A DNA stretch of 64,000 nucleotides, from positions 18,966,704 to 19,030,703 of the forward strand of contig NC_037258.1 of NCBI RefSeq assembly GCF_000002425.4, in the 5' to 3' direction. Source of the DNA: Physcomitrium patens (Eukaryota > Streptophyta > Bryopsida > Funariales > Funariaceae). The notes below the pieces were generated by a model. The model saw nothing but the letters and a program-made list of their open reading frames with translations. It did not search any database and had not been told where the DNA came from. How positions within the stretch are numbered: the stretch's first letter is position 1; each line of letters opens with the position of its first letter. A program made the translations under genes and the position numbers. Positions 59,179 to 64,000 of the stretch are shown here, one piece after another.

Positions 59179-60391
59179 ATGAATAACCACCTTACTCTCG
59201 CTTGGCTAAACGTGCAAGGACTGGGTCGAGACATCAATGGAGTCCGTAAGCGACGTGAGATACGAGATTTCTTCCATAATTTTCAACCCAAACCAAAAAT
59301 GATCTTGATTCAAGAGCACAAGTTATCACTAGAAGAAGGGAAAAGACACACAAAACAGATTGAATTTGCAAGAGGCGTCTCTCTCTGGAATGAAGTAAGC
59401 TACCGCATTCACAAAGGCAGTTTTAAAGGGGGCACATGCATACTATTATCGGAAAAAATAGCCTCATCTGCGAATATGGAGGTACAATATGTTATCCTCC
59501 TATCGACACCTTGTCTAAAAGTCAGAATTATAAATTTATGTGCATTTAATTATACTGGATCTTGAACAAGGCTATGGACTAAAATACAACAACATCACTA
59601 TCCAAAGCCCACTGGATCCTAGGCGGAGACTTCACTATGATCCATCAGTTAGATGACAAGCAGGGAGGACAAGACACCACAGGTCGTGGCCAAAGAGAAC
59701 AAGTAGCCTAGGGGAATTTATAGGTACACCTATGCCTACATGATAGTTATAGGGCGGACGAATTTAAGAAACTAGCCATGAAGAAGTTCTCTTGGGACAA
59801 TCGATGTAATGCCCCAACAATGATATATTCCCATTTAGATAGATTTTATTTAAACTACACTCTTATTTAACTTGGAGGGCAGGTGAATAAAGCAAAACAA
59901 GCTCTACAATACAAACGCTAAATACAAGCAAGATCAGCTTGCTACCAAAGGGAGGTGAGTTGGTACTTTTGAACAATTTCTCACCAACTTCCATACTTGG
60001 TATTGTATATAAAATAGTGGCCAAACTTATAGCTAATAGAATGATCTCCTACCTACCTACCTACCTACCTACCTGGATACGTAGCTTTCAGACTGCGTTT
60101 GTACTAGGATGCTATATCTTTGACAACATCTTTTTATTCCAATCCTCAATGGACTTGGTTGTAGAAAGCAGCCAAATCTCATCCTCTTCCTCTTAGACTT
60201 TGAAAAGGCCTATGACAGGATAAATTCGAACTTCTTGAGAGAAACCATAGTATATATGGGCTTCCCACAGATTGCTTAAAATTAGTACTGAGACAATATT
60301 TTGAAACCTCTATTAGAGTAATGTTGAATGGAGTACTTGGAGCAATTCTTTCTTTAACGTTCAAAGAGACAAGGATGTCCATTTATATTGG
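59179..60391 (+). mobile_element. Broken LINE (non-LTR) retrotransposon
   Basis: Endonuclease domain from 59182 (LAWLNVQGLGRD, IQEHKLS, WILGGDFTMIHQ near 59620, SHLDRF near 59835). The reverse transcriptase starts near 59935 (PKGGELVLLNNFSPTSIL, LIANRMI, SFQTAFV, DFEKAYDR near 60202) and ends in RQGCPF near 60375. The sequence between endonuclease and RT is missing, and the C-terminus and any poly(A) tail are lost where the LTR fragment begins. The motif order is that of plant L1-type LINEs. Several stops are present. Confidence 0.85.
60048..60073 (+). repeat. CTAC microsatellite inside the LINE RT
   Basis: About six and a half CTAC units, read as YLPTYLPTW in the RT frame. This is a slippage expansion within an old coding sequence. 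Confidence 0.9.
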
Positions 60392-60558
60392 AATATATAT
60401 AAATATAATCAAGTATAAACACATGTAAAGTCAAAGTAATGTCTATGAAGCTTCTAAGAAGCTTCTCTAAAAGATATTATGAAATTAATCTACTTTTACC
60501 TACTTCTACCTATTCATATCACATAAGTAACAATTACAATAAATATATGTCCATGACA
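60392..60558 (-). repeat. Truncated chromovirus-type LTR (Z)
   Basis: In minus reading it starts TGTCATGGACATATATTTATTG, one of the usual LTR starts. Directly before it (complement of 60559-60575) is CCTCGAAGGGGGGATAA, a typical polypurine tract. It holds paired GAAGCTTC boxes at 60447-60454 and 60458-60465 and a TATA-rich stretch, and is cut off where LINE sequence begins at about 60391. Confidence 0.65.
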
Positions 60559-60708
60559 TTATCCCCCCTTCGAGGAACAAATTCCGCGAGAAGCTGTGAT
60601 CACATGTAGAGGAAGTCTAAGATGCCGCAAATTGTTTCATGACATGTATTTGCAATTATTTTTTATATTATTTTTTGTATTCTTTAAAGCAATGAGTAAT
60701 TTCTTTTG

Positions 60709-60761
60709 ACACCACCAAATACAAGTAATTTTCTGTCAAAATTACTTGTATTTGGTGGTGT
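60709..60761. repeat. Perfect 24-bp inverted repeat with 5-base loop
   Basis: Arms 60709-60732 and 60738-60761 are exact reverse complements, separated by CTGTC. The arm begins ACACCACCAAATACAAG. An RNA from either strand would form a perfect hairpin. Confidence 0.92.
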
Positions 60762-62560
60762 GCCTGGGGATCCAACTTTACATCATTCAAGATTGCCATC
60801 TTACAGAAATTTGCATCATCACAAATTTCCACAGAAGTCAAGTAATCCACCGGCCTGGAATACAACAGTAAGAGTAGCAGCAAAGAATTCAAGTATGAAT
60901 ACGTAGCTTTTCTCACCCATTGTGACCTCCTGCAGATGCCACAGCCCTTGCCGTTATGACTGTTACGTGCCAGCATTTGGGGCACAGTAGCCTGCCACGT
61001 TTAATTGGCCAATTGAAGGGATTATGCTTGAGGAGAGTTCCCTCGTGGTTCGCAACAGAAGGATGCGCTCAATCGTGGCATATACTATCCAACAAATCGA
61101 GACGAGATTTGGTACGTTTGACTAGAGAACGACAGCATCTCATTATAACTAGTGCAGAAATTGTTGGGTTTCCAAGGATTTCTTCTCAGCATAGCATGAA
61201 AGAAGACGCTGAAAACCACGGAACGTCCGTCAGGATCGATGTAACACTCTGACATGCTAAGGCCACTCTTTCAGACGTCTATAGCATACTAGCTTTGGGA
61301 CGAATCAATTACAGGTTATTACTGATGTGCGCCTAATGTCCTACACCAGAGCCGTATGTACAAATATTGCAGGAACCTGCATGAGGTAGACGGTCGGTAA
61401 TTCTCGCGAACAAAGCCGTGCTGATCAAGTCGATGACGCTAGACAAGACTGAGGTTACGATCAAGCCAGAACTGCTGTACCTCAACATGAGGCACTATTC
61501 AGCAGACCCATATACACCCACAAGAGAGACGCAATGTGCTGTGGAAGACTAACATTACATTATCACGGATGGCCACTTAACAGAGATTTGCGCATGCGGA
61601 ATTGGAAGATTCTCCTCAACTACTTCAGTGGAAATATCCTGCTGTAGCTCATATTGTTGGCGACTGTTTCAAGAGGAAATCGCAGCAAATTGAAGAAAGG
61701 CAGCCTTGTAAAGTAAATTTAGACCAAGCCTGCTACGCAACAGCAGTGAAGCACACCTCCCGGCGACAGGTGTTTCGAACTAGACACTGTCACAGAATTG
61801 CGTTGCCACTGTCGGTCTTTGTCCTCCATGTTGATTGTGTTGTGTCCGAGCTGTTGAACTTCAAAACTTCCGGCCATTATCAACAAAACAGTGACCAAGG
61901 AGCGATCAAGGAACGCCAGTGGCATCAATCCTGGCCAACTTTTTCACTGCAAGAGACGATCCCGCCAATGACCAGTGAAGAAGGCGTGAGCATGACTCCA
62001 TGTCATAACCCATGGCAGACTTGCCAAAAGTTCTATTTCCCCAGACAGAGTAGGGTTCCTTTCAAAACATGATACCACGATTCTACCACGCTGAAACACA
62101 TTACATCCCTCCAGGCACTTTCGTCAGACACCTAACTGCAAATCTCACCGACGACATCCTATGATTTCATCGTAAAGGACTTTCATGAACGATCCCCACC
62201 GGTCTGCAAGCCCTCCTACGCGGACAGAGTCTCAGAACCACTCATTAGAATCGAAACTAAGCATCAATCATTCACATACACCGAGGAAGACATATTTTTC
62301 TACACTAAAAACTTTCACTGGAAGACAAACAGAGGACCAGTATTCAGTGCCTCGAATGTAGATAGGATTCCTAGTGATTATCAACACAACATGACGATAA
62401 TAACGTAGAGAAAGACAGCCACCATGATGGCAGCAGTTAATAAAGCATTTCACTAACGCTGCTACAATTGTTGCAGATCGAACCTAAAGAAACTCTACGA
62501 GATATTGGCGAGACGCCGAAAATCGTCCACCCCGCTCGAAACGCCAGATAAGAACTGTGT
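60762..62560. other. Region without a recognised gene
   Basis: Gene-like composition (about half GC in places). Open frames at 60956-61252 and 61602-62072 (98 and 156 codons) have no recognisable motif. The part next to 62,560 probably holds the 3' untranslated region of the complex I gene on the minus strand. Confidence 0.35.
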
Positions 62561-62568
62561 GGAGCTTC

Positions 62569-63015
62569 TTAACGGTTGTGGCGTGCAACCTCATCGTCAT
62601 TAGGGAACATGCCCATCAGCCTTCCAGCAGAGCACTGGTACGCATACATGAACCCTCCCATCAGCCCTATAATTCCCGCCGTGTACATGGACGGCCCCCT
62701 GATGTTCACACTCCCACCTACGTTCCACAAAACCAAAACAACACCTGAGGCTTGTCGGCGCTAGTCTGAAAACCACGAATGCAGCCAACCAAACACGAAA
62801 CCAAGGAAAGAAAAACGAGGGAGTCATTTTAGGGCTTGTCAGGGTATTGAGAGGAACCGGAGCAACCCACCAGCGAGGTAACCGACGGGAAGAGAACCAC
62901 CGGTGAAGGCTGCGATGCGGACATAGTCGCTGAAGCTGAAGTTGGAAATCGTCGACGACGCCGTAGGGTTGCGCTCGATGACAGGGAACTTGGGCTCGTC
63001 CAAAAAGATTCCCAT
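62569..63015 (-). CDS. Mitochondrial complex I 20.9-kDa-type (NUXM family) subunit
   Basis: Two exons (63015-62871 and 62717-62569) with a 153-bp GT-AG intron give 97 residues. The N-terminus reads KFPVIERNP with a first membrane segment (FSDYVRIAAFTGGSLPVGYLAG). The second exon gives RGPSMYTAGIIGLMGGFMY and AYQCSAGRLMGMFPNDDEV. This is the pattern of the plant NADH-ubiquinone oxidoreductase 20.9 kDa-like subunit (Arabidopsis At4g16450, about 106 residues), a small membrane-arm accessory subunit. The start M follows the longer open frame that reaches 63267, but the family starts here. The GSVNI stretch at the exon junction aligns with the variable loop of the family. Confidence 0.92.
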
Positions 63016-63270
63016 CGCGGCACCGATGCAGAAGACACACAACTCAAGGCCACAAGCCTGGACGTGATTGCGACAATGGCGAGCACGCAGCAACAAATTC
63101 ACGACACCACGGGACAAACGAGTCCGCCTAAGAGGTAAAGAGAAGCACTGAGTGAGAGAGGCAGATCGGAGGCTACGAGAAATGGATGCTACATCGCTCG
63201 CACTCCAGCCTTCGTGCCCGTGACGGGTCCAATCTGCCGCTACTGCCACTACAAATACCGGATGCATTTG
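63016..63270 (-). promoter_or_regulatory. Leader and promoter side of the complex I subunit gene
   Basis: GC-rich sequence continues upstream of the start codon and remains open in frame to 63267. The extra 84 residues have no counterpart in the family, so it is treated as leader. Confidence 0.4.
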
Positions 63271-63362
63271 GCGGGGCCGGTACCGGGGATTTTGCAGGGG
63301 ATGTTACCGGGGGTTATTCTGGTGCTTAAATCGGGGCTGATACCGGGGGCGGTATTTCCCCC
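63262..63362. repeat. G-rich stretch with repeated TACCGGGG words
   Basis: ACCGGGG words recur at about 63280, 63305 and 63340 (GGTACCGGGGATT, GTTACCGGGGGTT, GATACCGGGGGCG). It is an imperfect short-period repeat on the far side of the complex I promoter. Confidence 0.5.
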
Positions 63363-63439
63363 TGTGATTAAACTAGTTCTTTTTCTTAGCCTCTACAATG
63401 GCTACTTCAGTCAAGTTGTGCAAAATGGTGTTATACGTG

Positions 63440-64000
63440 GGGTGCTTTGATTTTTTTTTAAGGACTTTTAATGCATACCAAACCTTGAGAAATATTTCTT
63501 TTTTAATAAATATTTTATCTGATATGCCAAATTTAATAATATTTTGATTTATCAAATCTATTATTAATCAGATTTGATCTGGCCTTAAAGTATGTGCCTA
63601 GGTCCATCAGACCACACATAAAATAAAAAAAATATTCTCTCGACAAAATCTTGTTATTTGGTAATAAATCCTATTTCTTTCTATAATAGAGATAGTTTAA
63701 AAAAATATCTTTTATTAAAACTTATGCAAGATTGCAAAGTCCTTCCATATATTGTTAATCACTTAGATTCTATTAGATTCTTCATTTGAACTTTAATTAA
63801 GTATCATAGTTGTAGAGTGAGACATGAAAGTGAAGCATGTGATTTCATACCATCCAAAATCTACATCTCTATTATAATTTCTATGCTATTGAATTTTGAT
63901 TAAGTCCTCTTCTATAGGACTTAAATTACAAGAAAGTCTATCTCCATCCAAATTGGTAATATTTGTCCAATGCACAATCTCAAAGTCATATTTTTAAAAC
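63440..64000. other. AT-rich right end
   Basis: AT-rich with T and A runs. No coding, RNA or repeat feature was recognised. Confidence 0.45.

Noticed and set aside
60709-60761. Intrinsic (rho-independent) terminator or classical miRNA precursor
   Set aside because: The genome is eukaryotic so the terminator reading does not apply. A 5-base loop is short for a plant miRNA hairpin, so it is reported only as an inverted repeat.
62839-63267. Longer 142-codon product starting at 63267
   Set aside because: The complex I family starts at the internal methionine (63015). The upstream 84 codons are not conserved in known members, and the frame runs into the intron.

Overview
The window is nuclear DNA from a land plant. 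Its host genes are a RABF2/Rab5 GTPase, an AAR3-like DCN1 protein, a DET2-type steroid 5-alpha-reductase, an NmrA-like NAD(P)-binding protein and a small complex I subunit. All five have short GT-AG introns, and one intron is GC-AG. Very AT-rich spacers, deep Ty3/gypsy nests and an intron in DET2 (Arabidopsis DET2 has none) fit a bryophyte or other non-seed plant. That placement is an inference and the species cannot be read from the window.

Bases 1 to about 38,600 are almost entirely Ty3/gypsy LTR retrotransposons, and the layout can be read as a nest. A chromovirus (X; pol at 2311-4382 and 33630-34521, 3' LTR at 35112-35553) is split by element G (4383-33629). One LTR of G is split by a Tat/Athila-type element, T1 (8991-28237, 5-bp duplication GAATC). 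The T1 integrase is split by element E (12673-21816), and E is split by a deletion derivative, F (13914-15820). A second Tat/Athila-type copy (T0, 1-2310) also sits in X. Element G is internally inverted: gag and protease are on the plus strand, an extra LTR and the rest of pol are on the minus strand, and both junctions carry the same 4-bp target duplication. The LTR of X carries a cluster of perfect heat-shock elements just upstream of a TATA box. Decayed chromovirus remains (Y) run up to the first host gene.

Bases 38,700-64,000 are the gene-bearing part. On the plus strand are Rab5 (39240-41119) and AAR3-like (44496-46935). On the minus strand are DET2 (51399-52399), the NmrA-like gene (53829-56443) and the complex I subunit (62569-63015). 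Between the last two lie a tandemly duplicated tRNA-Gly/tRNA-Asn cassette (one intact tRNA-Asn and three decayed tRNA copies), a broken LINE, a truncated LTR and a perfect 24-bp hairpin. The spacers at 41.7-43.6, 48.4-51.0 and 52.6-53.5 kb are AT-rich and show no recognisable gene.

The host genes have unrelated housekeeping or hormone-related roles (endosome traffic, cullin neddylation, steroid reduction, redox, respiration) and do not form a pathway. No complete intact retrotransposon is present. All gag-pol reading frames are broken, although E keeps a 686-codon open pol segment.
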